The position numbers and the translations under genes were made by a program. Below the pieces are notes generated by a model. The model was not told the origin of the DNA. It saw nothing but the letters and a program-made list of their open reading frames with translations, and did not search any database. A DNA stretch of 64,000 bases from Heterobasidion occidentale (taxonomy: Eukaryota > Basidiomycota > Agaricomycetes > Russulales > Bondarzewiaceae). Each line of letters begins with the position of its first letter. Positions within the stretch are counted from its first letter, which is position 1. Of this stretch, positions 12,205 through 22,913 are shown one piece after another. The stretch is from contig JBCAQO010000008.1 of NCBI GenBank assembly GCA_039111635.1, positions 2,542,001-2,606,000 on the forward strand. Reading direction: 5' to 3'.

Positions 12205-12821
12205 TGTTATGACTTGACCGATCGGGGCCCTTCGCGGCCGGTCTAACCGATGGATCAAGCATCACATGCTAGGCGGCTCCATTACGGAGCATACATCAAG
12301 GTATTCGGCATGTCCTTAGGAGCCGACAAGACCGATGGTTCATCAAGACATCAGAAAAGGCTATATGAGAGGACATGAGGCTCACGAAGTTCACACAGTA
12401 ATAAGGGAGGCATTCACATGCCATGGGCTTAGGCTTACGGGTAAGCACCTCGTCGCACCATGATGGATCAGTGCGACTAGAGAAGTACAAGAGTAGGCGC
12501 CGGAGGGAAAGACGGCGGCCACAGCTCTCCTAGGATGGAAACCTGGAGAAGCACACGGACTCTTACCCTATACCCCATACAGTATATAAGGCCCATAGAA
12601 TAGGCTGAGGATCTTCAGTCTATTCTCTTCGTTCTTACACAGTCTTCGTACTGTGTACTTCGTTCCCCCTGTATCTACACATACAGGATTCTTAGAGCCA
12701 ATCATTATTCCCTCCTGTATCAACGCCTGATATAGTCGAGACTCCATCCACCGCTCAGTCCATTGTGCAACCTAGGGAAGAACCTGTTACTCTTGGGTTA
12801 CTGAACGAGCAGTTCGTAACA
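12205..12821 (+). repeat. Gypsy B 3' LTR (617 bp)
   Basis: The repeat matches 3459-4045. It carries one extra hairpin of about 30 bp at 12636-12657 (stem TACACAGT, loop cttcgt), besides hairpins at 12669-12686 and 12715-12735. It is followed directly by the target duplication gaaat. Confidence 0.95.
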
Positions 12822-12826
12822 GAAAT

Positions 12827-13163
12827 TGTCTGGTCTTCCGTTGTGTATCTCAACGCAGTTCTTTGCTCTGATGACGTCGGGCTCTCCGTTGTCTGTGAGG
12901 GTGAACGGTGTCTTTGGTTCGTTAACGAAGCAAATCCCGGAAAATTGATATCCAGTTTTACTGAGGTCGATAAAGATCTCAGGTGCTTGCTGTAGCCTGA
13001 GTGTGGCTATTCCTGAATAAACCTTTCCTGGGTTCTGGTGCCTTGCTACTTCTATGGTTCCGGGGTTGTTTATTCTTCCTTAAAGGGTCGCCGATTGGTT
13101 TACCCTGTTGGCGATTCCTAAAATATTGTTTACGGATGAGAGAAAGAGCTGTCGCTGCTGGGG
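12827..13163 (-). pseudogene. 5' end of the gypsy A gag region
   Basis: The minus strand is open at 13197-12979, with ATALSLIRKQYFRNRQQGK. If T1 is removed, this frame joins the leader at 22032-22079 (ELIRPYPIQTGS). It therefore belongs to gypsy A, cut off from the rest by gypsy B on one side and T1 on the other. The T1 target duplication gctgggg occupies 13157-13163. Confidence 0.65.
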
Positions 13164-13198
13164 CCCAGTGAGAACCCTGGCTAGTCGGAGCTAGCACG
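13164..13198 (+). repeat. T1 left terminal inverted repeat
   Basis: CCCAGTGAGAACCC is followed by GCTAGTC and GCTAGC. It pairs with the complement at 21995-22031. CTAG-core motifs recur inward (near 13258, 13288, 13400, 13434 and 13498), like the subterminal repeats of CACTA elements. Confidence 0.75.
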
Positions 13199-13925
13199 CT
13201 CGTTGATTGGCATGAGATCTAGAGTCTGCTATCAGGTGATATACTTTTGGCCCTTTACTAGATTATCTTACTTCGTCGTTGTATTAGCAACTAGCAGCCC
13301 CATCGCATGATTCTCAATATCACCGCTTTTGCTATGGCGTGCTATCTTCATGATGCCGTTGTACTTTCCAAATGCCATCCATTCTATCACTATCTAGTAG
13401 TATGCACAACTTTAATTAGTTCACCTATTGTCTGCTAGCAAACACCCTCTCGAGTACACTGTATTCCACCTTATTGTGTCTGTAAGCTATATTACTACCT
13501 AGCAATGTATGTATGGTATTCAGACCCCGTGTACAGCCACACGCCTGCCGAAACCACGAGCGAGCATCAAAAAAGCTCTTCGGGTAGGTTAGCTCCCTCC
13601 AGCTGATTGCGCTGCTTTCTGTGAGCGAATGAAATGCATCATTAACCAGGATCAGCAGGATATATATCAGCATCATACCATTTCCTTGGCTTGGACAGTG
13701 TAAATCTGTGCGAGTTTGTGAAGCCATCAGAACAACACAGCAAGGTCAGGCGAAGTCCACAGTACGCACTTTTTTGTTCTGCTTGGGCAACATTTTCCAA
13801 TAGGCATCAAAGGCCTCTTTTGTTCCATTGATCATTTTCTCCCTCCATTGAAATCCGCACACGTTCCTGTATATGTGCAGCAGTCAGTTGCGCAGACCAC
13901 ACACGCTCCAGGAGCAAGCCAAGAC

Positions 13926-16870
13926 CTACCTGGCAGTGATGGTGCATAGCGGCCACAAACAATGGCCAGCATCCTTGACACTGATAGTGCTGATACTGTG
14001 TGTTCTGTCTTCATCGGATGTTGCATTCACCAAAGGCCCTGTCGGCACTACATCATCAGTGGTGTTCTTGTCATTGTTAGAAGTCATGGCGGTGCCGGTA
14101 GTGTCAATGGGTATGTTCGACCTCATCACCGTGTTGCCATTGACGTTGCGGCATGTTCTCTCTGGGGTTGCATGGGAGGCATTCTCGACGCGTGTATCGG
14201 TCGTGCCCCCCACGGTGATGAAGACATTGGCCGCCGGGTTTTCCATAGAAGCATCTGTCACACTGAGGGCGACCTGGATCACAGTGAGTGCTTCGTGCGA
14301 AATACAGACATACAAAGAAACTCACGCCGTTGCTGCTTGCAGAGGGTATGATGGTGGTTTCGAGAGAATGCACAGGTCCGCTAGCAAGGTCTTGGGGGTT
14401 ATCAATGGGCATCAAGGCATCTGTACTAGATTCTTCTGGTGTGGCGTGAGCCCTGTTGTCAACAGTCGTGGCCGCTGTTTCGTCAGTCCCATTGGCTGTG
14501 TGAGGCATTGTGGAAGCACTTGTGAAGACATCGGCTCTGTGCCAGAAGACATAAGTGACAAACATGAGCAGCGTACAGAAGACATACAGTGGGTCTGGCA
14601 ATGGGGCGAGAACCATGGATGTCGTTCGAGATTCTGCGACAGGGGCATGCCTTTGTCGTTTGGCTGCAATGGGCGTGGCTGATGTCGCCATGTCATTGTG
14701 GCATGCCTGTCGCTTCATGCGAGAGCTTGGTGAGAGCTTGGATAGCAGGACCATCTTGCTTTTGCTTTCGATGTCTTGCGGCTGGTCTCCACCCAATGGT
14801 GTCTTGCGCGCAACAGGACCAGCTGGCGTTGGCCTAACTTGGTGACTCATCTGCTTCCGTGACAATCCCTGGATGAAGGCCGGGTAGTTATCAGTAGCTA
14901 CGTGTCTTGCTGTTAGGTCGGAGACCTATCACGTGCACAGATGCACGAAGGGGTCCCTAGGCTAAACCTCCACTGGTTCGTATAGTCGTAGACTCCAATG
15001 GATAAAGACGATGGATCGTCTCTGGGCTCTTTCGAGGAACTCGGTGTCGCTGTCTGCTTTGTTCTCGAATAGATTGAGAAGGTGATCTTCGAGGTCTTCT
15101 CAATGATGAGGAGGAACCGGATGATCTTCTCCTGTCCAACAGATGACACGAGGGGTGTCCAACTGAGAACGTGGAAGGCAGCTAGTCCGGTATAGAAGCG
15201 GATGAGTAGAGGGAGGGAGGGAAGGGAGACGAGTCCAGTGCTTCGTCAGACCGTGTAAGGAGTTTCTCAGATCTGACAGAGATCACGAAGCGTGGGCTAG
15301 GAAGGTAGCCAGACGCCGGGTGCAGTGCAGAGATCGAGTGTATTACAGGTGAACGAGCTGAGCTTCTTAGAAGCTCATCTCGGCTATTTACGTACAGAAG
15401 TGTCTAGGGCAGGATCCAGATCTGGTCGTGCGCTTCTCAGGTACCGAAGTCAACGATCGAGATCCGTAAGCTAGAATACCTCATCGACCTGCCATATAAC
15501 CAAATATAGTAATCCGATCACTAATGTCTATCCACATCTTCGATCGATCAAGAACCAGGAACGGGGGCCAGGAACCAATGTCTGTCCACATCAAGAATCA
15601 GGAACCAGAAGTCAGCGTTCATGCATCAGCATGTAAATGGTGAGGAGTCATGGAAAGTGGTCCGAGTCTGCAACGAGTCCGAAGCACTTGACCAGCCCAT
15701 CCACTCACGTGCGAAGCACATGTTAGGACGCGGTCCTAACACTTGCCTTCCAATGAGCAGGGGATCCACCACAGAAGCGCAACTCAGGAAACCGGTATGA
15801 CATCTCCTGGTAATAGAAGTCGGCAGCAACGAGAGAAATTTGCGACCACTTGGCGGGTGCAAGACCGCGCAGCAGTAATTCATACCATATTTTATGAGCC
15901 CCCTTGTGGATATCAGATGTGTAATAACCTGAGATGGTTGTACCATTCTGGTGTTGCACATATCTCATTGTCATGTTGTGCCCTAGGTGCGCATTCATCT
16001 TCCCCTTCTTTTTCGGCACTTGATTGGGGTCGGTCACATCGTCGCTTTTGAGATCTCTGCCCAATCTTGTGGCGTCCAAATTGTGACAAGTGGAACGTCC
16101 GTGCGGAGTACTAGTGGTAGCACTTCCCGTATGCGAAGGGGGCTGTTTATCACAGCAGGACCTGGTGCACACGACCAATTAGCATGAGGGACCGAATCGG
16201 GTACTGTGAAGTTCTCGGTAACTGAGCATTGCTCAACGCAAGGAGTTCAGGAACGGCGGACAAAACATCCTTTAAGGCTTGGCTGTGTGTTGTTTGTGAT
16301 CATGGGTATGTTGTAGTACGTGAATGTGATCTTACCGGAGGACTCGGACTTCTGTGTGTAGCGCAACCCAGTCAGCGCTCGATGAATGATGTGGTATGTT
16401 TGCATCAGAGGTATTATTGGTACGGGAGTTTGATCGAGGTGTCAGCTTGTTGTGACCATGCCGTTGGATCCTGTTTGTGCTTCCAAAAGCGTGAGAGGGC
16501 TAAAAACAACATGTTATTGCGCTATTGTTTGGGCACTGCAAGAGAGACCGCTGTAGCTCACTGTGGCAATGGACATGTGGGAGGAGCCCCATTGGGGTGT
16601 TGACCCCGCCATGGGTACACTGTTCGTATATCCAAAGTCGTCCAGGGAGTCTGACAAGATCTCCAGCGGTGTTCCCCCCCGACTGCGGTCAAAGTCATGG
16701 CCATAGTCGAGAGGAAGCGAGAACGGCGATTCTGTGCGATGGTCATGTGCACCAAAGGAAGCGCTGACTGAATCGGGTCGTCCAGGAGTTTGATGGAATG
16801 AGAATTCCGGAGCCATGGAGCTTCTAGCAGATGTCGATGGGAGCGACATGGCCGTGTGGAAGACCATGTT
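13926..16870 (-). pseudogene. T1 accessory gene, interrupted by a solo LTR
   Basis: A spliced minus-strand gene starts near 16867 (SLPSTSARSSMAPEFSFHQT). It runs through an intron near 16555-16500, then SADWVALHTEVRVLR and a second intron. A conserved block follows, with KKKGKMNAHLGHN, GTTISGYYTSD and FYYQEMSYRFPELRFC. At 15742 the exon is cut by an 831-bp solo LTR. It resumes at 14910 with TDNYPAFIQG and a Ser/Thr-rich tail, with an intron near 14323-14272. A one-base frame change near 16047 also breaks it. The same gene family follows tnp2 in element T2 (43561-45290). I know of no function, though linkage to tnp2 suggests a transposition or DNA-binding role. Broken here by insertion and frameshift. 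Confidence 0.7.
14911..15741 (-). repeat. Solo LTR of the gypsy A family (831 bp) with TSD cttgc
   Basis: It begins TGTTAGGTCGG and ends GGTCCTAACA as written on the plus strand. It is flanked by cttgc at 14906-14910 and 15742-15746. It is about 830 bp long and nearly the same as 22080-22913. No internal retrotransposon sequence remains, which fits LTR-LTR recombination. Orientation is taken from the gypsy A LTR. Confidence 0.93.
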
Positions 16871-17055
16871 GGCAATGACAGAGTGGATGTATGAGTTGCT
16901 CCAAGTGGTGTTTGTCGGGGGAGTCTAGGAAAAAAACAAATGCCCGCCATGCCAAATAAAGTTTGGATAGGCCGGATTAGATAGCAAGCACTAGCAAGCG
17001 ATAGCACAATGTACATGCAACTGTGATACTCGTCTCTTGCAGGTACGGCCATACA

Positions 17056-18009
17056 ATGTCATCAAGTGATTTTGAAGCTTCTCAAGAGCTTGGTGAGCTT
17101 CCGAGTCCTCCTCGAACATGCCCTAGGTCGTCTGCTGCCCAGGATACTATAAGACAGTAAGCAAACCATGGCTATGTTCGAAGTACAGAGTTTTCATCTG
17201 AACCTTCTTTGTGACCATGAAGCTTGCTTGCTCCAGGTGGTTATCTCGACACCCAAACAACAGACACACAATATTTTGAAAACCTGGACTGCGAGGAAGG
17301 TGATGAGGAAATCCTACACAGCGACACTGTCAAGATCGAGGAGGAGGAAAGCAAGGGGCATACCAACGTTGATGCAGGCGATGTTGGAGGTTACTGCAGG
17401 GAAAGAGACGATGCGTGCACAGGCTATCGTAAGTCTAGTTCTGCTTTGAATGTGCTGCAATCCACCTCACCTTTGTGGATTGTGTATGTAGCCAGAGGAG
17501 CGGAGGCACTGGGTGCAGAACGCACGGAAACCTGCTCGGGGTGCAAGGAACTCTCATCACTTCGTGTGTACGTCAAACGCCTCGAGATGGAATATACACA
17601 AGCCGCTCAAGGACTTGTGGAGGTGAAGGAATGGATGGAAGAGGTCCGGGAAGAGCTGTGTCGACTCACATCGAGCTGCCCTGATGCCATTCGCACCTGC
17701 AATGAAATCCGGAACATGTCGCGCAATGCCAGCATTGCACCCTCCAAGTCTTTGTTCAGGGATAGGAAAGATGCTAGCACCGGGGCTGAGCTTGAGCAAG
17801 ATGATCTTGCGGAGGGCCAGCTCGAGGACGCACACACGTCACACAAACACAGGCTCTCGCGCTCTCCTCCTTGGTTTGGGGATTGGGAAGATGTCAGTGC
17901 GGAGTCCATGCTTGCGTATGAGTCGCGCATAGATTGGTACAATGACAAGGGTATATTCAAGGTGATAGTGTCAGGCTCCTCCTCAAAACGGAGACGAACA
18001 AGTCCGTAA
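17056..18009 (+). CDS. T1 internal gene: acidic/coiled-coil protein of unknown function
   Basis: A short first exon starts at ATG 17056 (MSSSDFEASQELG). The donor is either the GTGAGC inside it or GTAAGC near 17159, with the acceptor at 17236. A second intron runs from 17429 to 17491 (GTAAGT...TATGTAG), and the last exon ends at 18009. The protein is acidic in its first third (LDCEEGDEEIL). In the middle it has a CSGCKELSSLRVYVKRLEME segment that begins a likely coiled coil, and it ends in a basic SKRRRTSP tail that could be a nuclear signal. It lies tail-to-tail with the transposase and no counterpart is seen in T2. It could be a TnpA-like DNA-binding partner; this is inference only. Confidence 0.6.
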
Positions 18010-18047
18010 CTTGCATTGTAGGGTTCATAGCATACACATTTCGTATC

Positions 18048-21000
18048 TTAATCATCTATGATGTCTTCTGTGATACCGTCCATGCATGCTACATCCAATC
18101 CCAGTTTCTCAACCACAAAATACCTACCGTTCGTGGGTGCATTCAGCAAGGAGAGCGGCACCATTGCGATACCAGCAATGATAGATTTGACATTGATAAC
18201 TGCGACCCCCATGTCACCTTGCGAGAGACACGAGAGGACTGTCTGTGATGATTGCTTCATCAGGGTAGGATCCGGATTGCTGTATAGACAGACTACAGCC
18301 AGGGGATGGTCCACATCCTGGATTCGCATCGTGAAATAATAACGGACTTCGGCGAAACGAATGACGCCATGGAATTTAATCTATAGATTGATGAGATGAG
18401 CTCCCGTATCATGGCAGAAGGGTATCCCACCTTAACATTGCAAGTGATTCGCAAATCACTGATCAACTTCTGTGACTCTTTCCACAAGGAACGAGTCACT
18501 TGTCCATTGGGTAACCGTAGGCGTGCCCACCGAAAGACCTTTGGAACCCAGTGAACCCCATCCTGACCATTATCGCCAGGAGTGTCCTCTGAAGCCTTGT
18601 AGATCCCACCAGCATTGCTAAAATATTCTTTGATCTTTGTTGCCTCCACCAGTAGCACTGCACGTGCAGATGAGTCCTTGGCCCGCAAGAGGACAAAGCC
18701 ATCCCCAAGATCTTGCGACGCACGGGGCAGTCGTGTGGTGTTGTTGTCCAGATTAGGAACCATACACTTGAGCGCATTCACGGACCCCGCGTGCTGAGAG
18801 ATTGGTGTCAGAGTTCGAATGTTGTTTAATTTCCCCTCCTAGATCTCCAATCATACGCTCCATTGTGAACTGGGTGGTGTATCCGGGAGGTCCGCAACGG
18901 GTCACCTGGCGAGCTAGATGGCAAAGGGCGTGGATACTTTGCCGACAGAAATGGAGACAGCTGGTGCGGCGTTGGTAATACAATTCCTCAAATTCCTCTG
19001 AGAACTCAACTAGCAGTCAATGAGCAGTTCTGAGTTCCGATTGGGAGATCCGATGTTGGTGCATGAGACGAATACTGGCCACAAGCTTGCAAAAGTGCCA
19101 CCAGAAGATCATGGGTAAAGTACCGTGTAGAAGCGCCGGCACGAGGCCATATATCCATGTCAAGAATTCCACAGCTTTATAACCGCTATTGATCTTTTCA
19201 GCTGGATTGCGTGGCGGTCGATCAAATATACCGGGGAGGTATGGGGTCGCAGCGGCCACTGCTTTACCGTGCGCCTGCCACACAGCCTTGTCACGAAACA
19301 CTGCGAACATCCAGGAATCTCAACTGTCCGAAGGGCTGCAATCCAGTGTTCCACGGAACAAACCCACAAGGAGTTCGGTGAGATTCAAGGAGGTGAGGTG
19401 CATCAGGTCTGCCGGGAATAATGCAGGAAGGCGCAGCCGGTGAGACGGATCCAAACCGCTAAAAAGTGATGGCTTGCAGACGCCTGTTTGAAGCCTGCGT
19501 GAGCAGTATTCTGCAGGTGAGCATGACTCTGATACAAACTTTAGGTTTGATAGATATCTGCGAAGGCTTCCATCATTAGCATAGAATGGTGAATTGGGTT
19601 TCGGGTACTTACCTCTCTTCGGCCTCTTCTGCTGAGAGCACAGCCATAGACCGTAGGTTGTAATCAGAGTGGTTTGAACTAGGGAGATCCGAGTCGATAG
19701 GCTTGAGGCAAGCCGGGTAGTATTGCGCTCTGCCAGGCTTGTGCCGCCCTTTCTGCGGACAATACAACCGACAGCCATAGGCGCCATGATGCCCAACACC
19801 GCCAAAGATCATGGCCATCGCAGGGCTGTCCGCAGTAGCCAGGGCTAGAAATGGCGATGATTCAATGACAGCCTGATCTACTTCATCCCAGTGGCACATG
19901 CCCTCAAGCTGGAGTGCCGATAAATGGTACATGCCCGGAAACAAGAATGAATCCAGGTTCTTTGGCTTAGACGGACCAGGAATAAATCCCCCGAGCAGGA
20001 CATATTGCTTCTTGTAATGCTTGTCTGGGGATCAGTCCAAGATTACCCAGATATAAATCCAGCAATCGGATCCTTTGTTACGATACAACTGCGCACCATC
20101 GATAGAGAACATAAGAACAGTGTCGTGGTCTTTGACATTCTTATTCTTGATAGTGTCGAGGAAGTCAGTTCCATCCCAGACATCACCAAACTCGGCGACG
20201 CAGTGGTTCTTCTCAATCGACTCGATTGCCGACTCGTAGCATGCTTTACGGTACCTCATTGCCATTGAACCCTCAACTGTCTGCCGCGCCGCCTGGAGCT
20301 GTGGACCGAGGGGTATCGTGTGGAATTCTTGTTGAGGGACCTTCAAACCTGGCTTCAGCGGATCGTAGTGTGGCTCCCGACATACAGGACATGCCGTCAG
20401 CCCTTTAAAGGGTCTGGTGTATGCCACACAAGAGTTGACACACATGTGATGGACCATTGACACGACACCACTCAATTTGGCGACACGTCGTTGGATTCGT
20501 TCGAATGACAGGATCTCGAGTGAAGGGTCATATCGCTGGAGCGCGATCCGAACGTCAGTATATGTTTGTTGAGATGCATTACTCGAGGCAAGGAATATGT
20601 CAAGAGAGAGGTGCAGGACTGGGTCATCGAGATCCGGGGGACCTCTAGGACAAAAATCTGGATCTTGCAGCGTCTGAACCAAGTCCATGGGGAGATCCCC
20701 GTTCTTCAATGTTGCGGAACGAAGCTCCTTTATAAATTCTTGCGTGGTACGTATGTCGTCAACGAGGGAGGGGGAATTCTCCGCGGTGATATCTGCCTCG
20801 TCATCCAAAATCCTGTCTTCCGCATCATGGGCAGAAGTTGTGCCAAGCTCTTCAAGCTGCTCTGCATGTAAACTACCAGGATCTATATCCACGGTGTTTC
20901 TCGGTTCATTGTGCATCGCACTTGGCATCCCGACCACCACTGTCAATGCACTAGGCTGCCCCTCCACCAGGATCTAAAGGAGTTCTCTCTCAGTTCCTCG

Positions 21001-21776
21001 ATGCTGCCAGGTGGAACCAGCCTCGGGATGACTTACTGGGTCCACTGGGGCGTCCGGAAGTATGACAGTATGTTGTTCAGCCTCGTTCAACGGAGGCATG
21101 GCCGGCTGTTGCCCGAAGGAATTGCCAAAGGCCAACACGTCTAAGTTTTCAGCGGTGTTGATGTTCAGGCCTGGAAGAGATGGTATGGCGTCAATGTGGG
21201 AAGGTTTGCATCTCGAGGGTGTCTCTGAATCTGGAATAAGCTGCACAGGGGAGGCCATGGTTGTGTTTCGGGAGAACAGAGCACTATCACTTGTGCTAGG
21301 CATTGCGAGGGATCCCACAACGGACAAGGTTGCGGCCCGGTAGAAGAAATTTTTCCATGTTGCTGTACATTCAATAAATAATGTCGGTCAGTATGCTGCT
21401 CAGTGTAAAATCGAGGGGTGTCATACTAGATTGGTGCTCCCGGAAGGATGGCCGGCAGCTCTTGTGTGAGATAAGGCCGCGACGACCACGGGTCCTTCGG
21501 AGGAGAGGGAGGCAAGAAAGTCTTCAAACGATCTTGAAGATGCTCCGCTGGCACGTCTATAAGGTGTGTGTTGGGTATGTGTTCTCCGACTTCGTTCTTG
21601 CCAGATGCCGCCGCACTGTGTGACACAATTGCAGTAATAGCGCCCATTCGGTGCTCGGGGCATACTATAAGGTAATCAGTTGTAAGCAGTAGACAAACTG
21701 AAGAATCGGGCAAACATACGAAGGTGCGGGCGCAGAACGAGATGCGACGGAGAGGTCTGCGCACAGTGCACGTCAT
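18048..21776 (-). pseudogene. T1 transposase of the tnp2 family, decayed
   Basis: Minus strand. The N-terminal exon has a cysteine motif, YYCNCVTQCGG. Then come CVAYTRPFKGLTACPVC, the catalytic-type motif FSIDGAQLYRNKGSDCWIYI, GGVGHHGAYGCRLYC, FDRPPRNPAEKI, TMERMIGDLGGEIKQ and RLRLPNGQVTRS. These match the Transposase_21/tnp2 family and align with T2's copy along the length. In-frame stops lie at 20974-20976 (TAG), 20032-20034 (TGA, in place of the codon after VILD), 19320-19322 (TGA, probably a former Trp) and 19017-19019 (TGA). A frame change follows near 18780-18840. The last exons follow introns such as GTGGGA...CTATAG near 18440-18380. The copy can no longer make active transposase. Confidence 0.85.
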
Positions 21777-21994
21777 GTTGATGTCGTCACATGCACCGCC
21801 TCTCAGAGATTCGTTCAGTCATGGTAAGTACGACTCAGCCATATTTCGAGTGAGCGCTATCAGCGCAGCGAGTGCAATGTGGGGACTGGTGACCGTTTCT
21901 ATGTAATACTGTGTTTTCCAGAGGATGAGATGTACAAATGTAGACTGTGGCTAGCTTATGATAGATGAGCCGATCGTGAGATAGATCCTGCTTG

Positions 21995-22031
21995 CTTTGA
22001 CTAGCTTAGGCTAGTGCGGGTTCTCACTGGG
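21995..22031 (-). repeat. T1 right terminal inverted repeat
   Basis: Read on the minus strand this is CCCAGTGAGAACCCGC, followed by CTAGCC and GCTAGTC, mirroring the left end at 13164. The 7 bp after it (gctgggg) repeats the left flank. Confidence 0.75.
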
Positions 22032-22079
22032 GCTGGGGATCCAGTTTGGATAGGGTAGGGACGGATGAGCTCGTTCAAG
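22032..22079 (-). other. Gypsy A leader between 5' LTR and T1 insertion
   Basis: These 48 bp on the minus strand follow directly after the LTR end and continue the gag-region frame seen at 13156. The primer-binding site would be here, but the sequence after the LTR (CTTGAACGAG) is not a textbook TGG-type site. Confidence 0.5.
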
Positions 22080-22913
22080 TGTTAGGTCGGAGACCTTTCA
22101 CGTGCACCTATGCACGAAGGGGTCCCTAGGCTAAACCTCCACTGGTTCGTATAGGCGTAGACTCCAATGGATGAAGACGATGGATTGTCTTTGGGCTCTT
22201 TCGAGGAACTCGGGGTCGCTGTCGGCTTTGTTCTCGAAGAGATTAAGAAGGTGATCTTCGAGGTCTTCTCGATGATGAGGAGGAACCGGATGATCTTCTC
22301 CTGTCCAGCAGATGACACGAGGGGGTGTCCAACTGAGAACACGGAAGGCAGCTAGCCCAGTATAGAAGCGGATGAGTAGAGGGAGGGGAGGGAAGGGAGA
22401 CGAGTCCAGTGCTTCATCAGACCGTGCAAAGAGTTTCTCAGATCTGACAGAGATCATGAAGCATGGGCTAGGAAGGTAGCCAGACGCCGGGTGCAGTGCA
22501 GAGATCGAGTGTATTACAGGTGAACGAGCTGAGCTTCTTAGAAGCTCATCTCGGCTAATTATACAAAGAAGTATCTAGGGCAGGATGAAGATCTGGTCTG
22601 TGCGCTTCTCAGGTACCGAAGTCAACGATCGAGATCCGTAAGCTAAAATGCATCATCGACCTGCTATGTAACTAAATATAGTAATCCAATTACGAATGTC
22701 TGTCCACATCTTTGATTGATCAGGAACCAGGAACTGGGGTCAGGAACTACTGTCTGTCCACATCAAGAATCAGGAACCAGAAGTCAGTGTTCATGCGTCA
22801 GCATGTAAATGGTAAGGAGTCATGGAAAGCGGTCCCAGTCTGTAACAAGTCCGAAGCACTTGACCAGCCCATCCACTCACGTGCGAAGCACGTGTTAGGA
22901 TGCGGTTCTAACA
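22080..22913 (-). repeat. Gypsy A 5' LTR (834 bp)
   Basis: It has TG...CA ends and is near-identical to the solo LTR at 14911-15741. The left flank (tcaag) and right flank (ttctt) do not match. That is expected if this is one LTR of an element whose other end is outside the window. The minus-strand leader and gag start right at its left edge. Its right edge cuts the leader of gypsy copy C. Confidence 0.75.

Larger units (their letters stand above)
3454..12826 (+). mobile_element. Gypsy B: full-length chromovirus (Ty3/gypsy) with 5-bp target duplication
   Basis: The element runs from 3459 to 12821 between two LTRs that start TGTTATGACTTG and end GTTCGTAACA. The 5-bp target duplication gaaat is perfect (3454-3458 and 12822-12826). 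A polypurine tract, gaaaggggg (about 12193-12201), precedes the 3' LTR. The target is gypsy A. The internal part encodes protease, RT, RNase H, integrase and a chromodomain, then an unusual post-pol coding region and about 2.5 kb of noncoding sequence. No canonical gag precedes pol. The LTRs differ by point changes and a 30-bp insertion, so the copy is not brand new. Confidence 0.95.
13164..22031 (-). mobile_element. T1: tnp2-type (CACTA-like) DNA transposon
   Basis: The ends are inverted repeats, CCCAGTGAGAACCC at the left and its complement at the right, extended by CTAG-containing sequence. A perfect 7-bp repeat, gctgggg, flanks the element (13157-13163 and 22032-22038). Inside are a decayed tnp2 transposase (minus), a small coiled-coil gene (plus) and an accessory gene (minus) broken by a solo LTR. 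A 7-bp duplication is longer than the 2-4 bp usual for CACTA elements, and part of the match is a G run. The element sits inside the gypsy A gag region. Confidence 0.8.
256..22913 (-). mobile_element. Gypsy A: old minus-strand Ty3/gypsy retrotransposon, split by two later insertions
   Basis: The pieces are 256-3458 (gag, protease, start of RT), 12827-13163 (5' end of the gag region), 22032-22079 (leader) and 22080-22913 (5' LTR). All read leftward. Removing chromovirus B (with one gaaat copy) and transposon T1 (with one gctgggg copy) restores a continuous minus-strand reading through the gag leader. The 3' half of pol and the 3' LTR are missing from the window. The assignment of the LTR to this element is inferred from its adjacency to the leader and its orientation. 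A solo copy of the same LTR sits at 14911-15741. Confidence 0.7.

Noticed and set aside
13873..14682. Plus-strand frame of 269 codons with hydrophobic stretches
   Set aside because: It is antisense to the T1 accessory gene tail, whose spliced minus-strand reading is more protein-like and matches the gene's other exons.
22080..22913. Independent solo LTR
   Set aside because: It has no matching target duplication, and gypsy A leader sequence begins at its left edge, so it is better read as the gypsy A 5' LTR.
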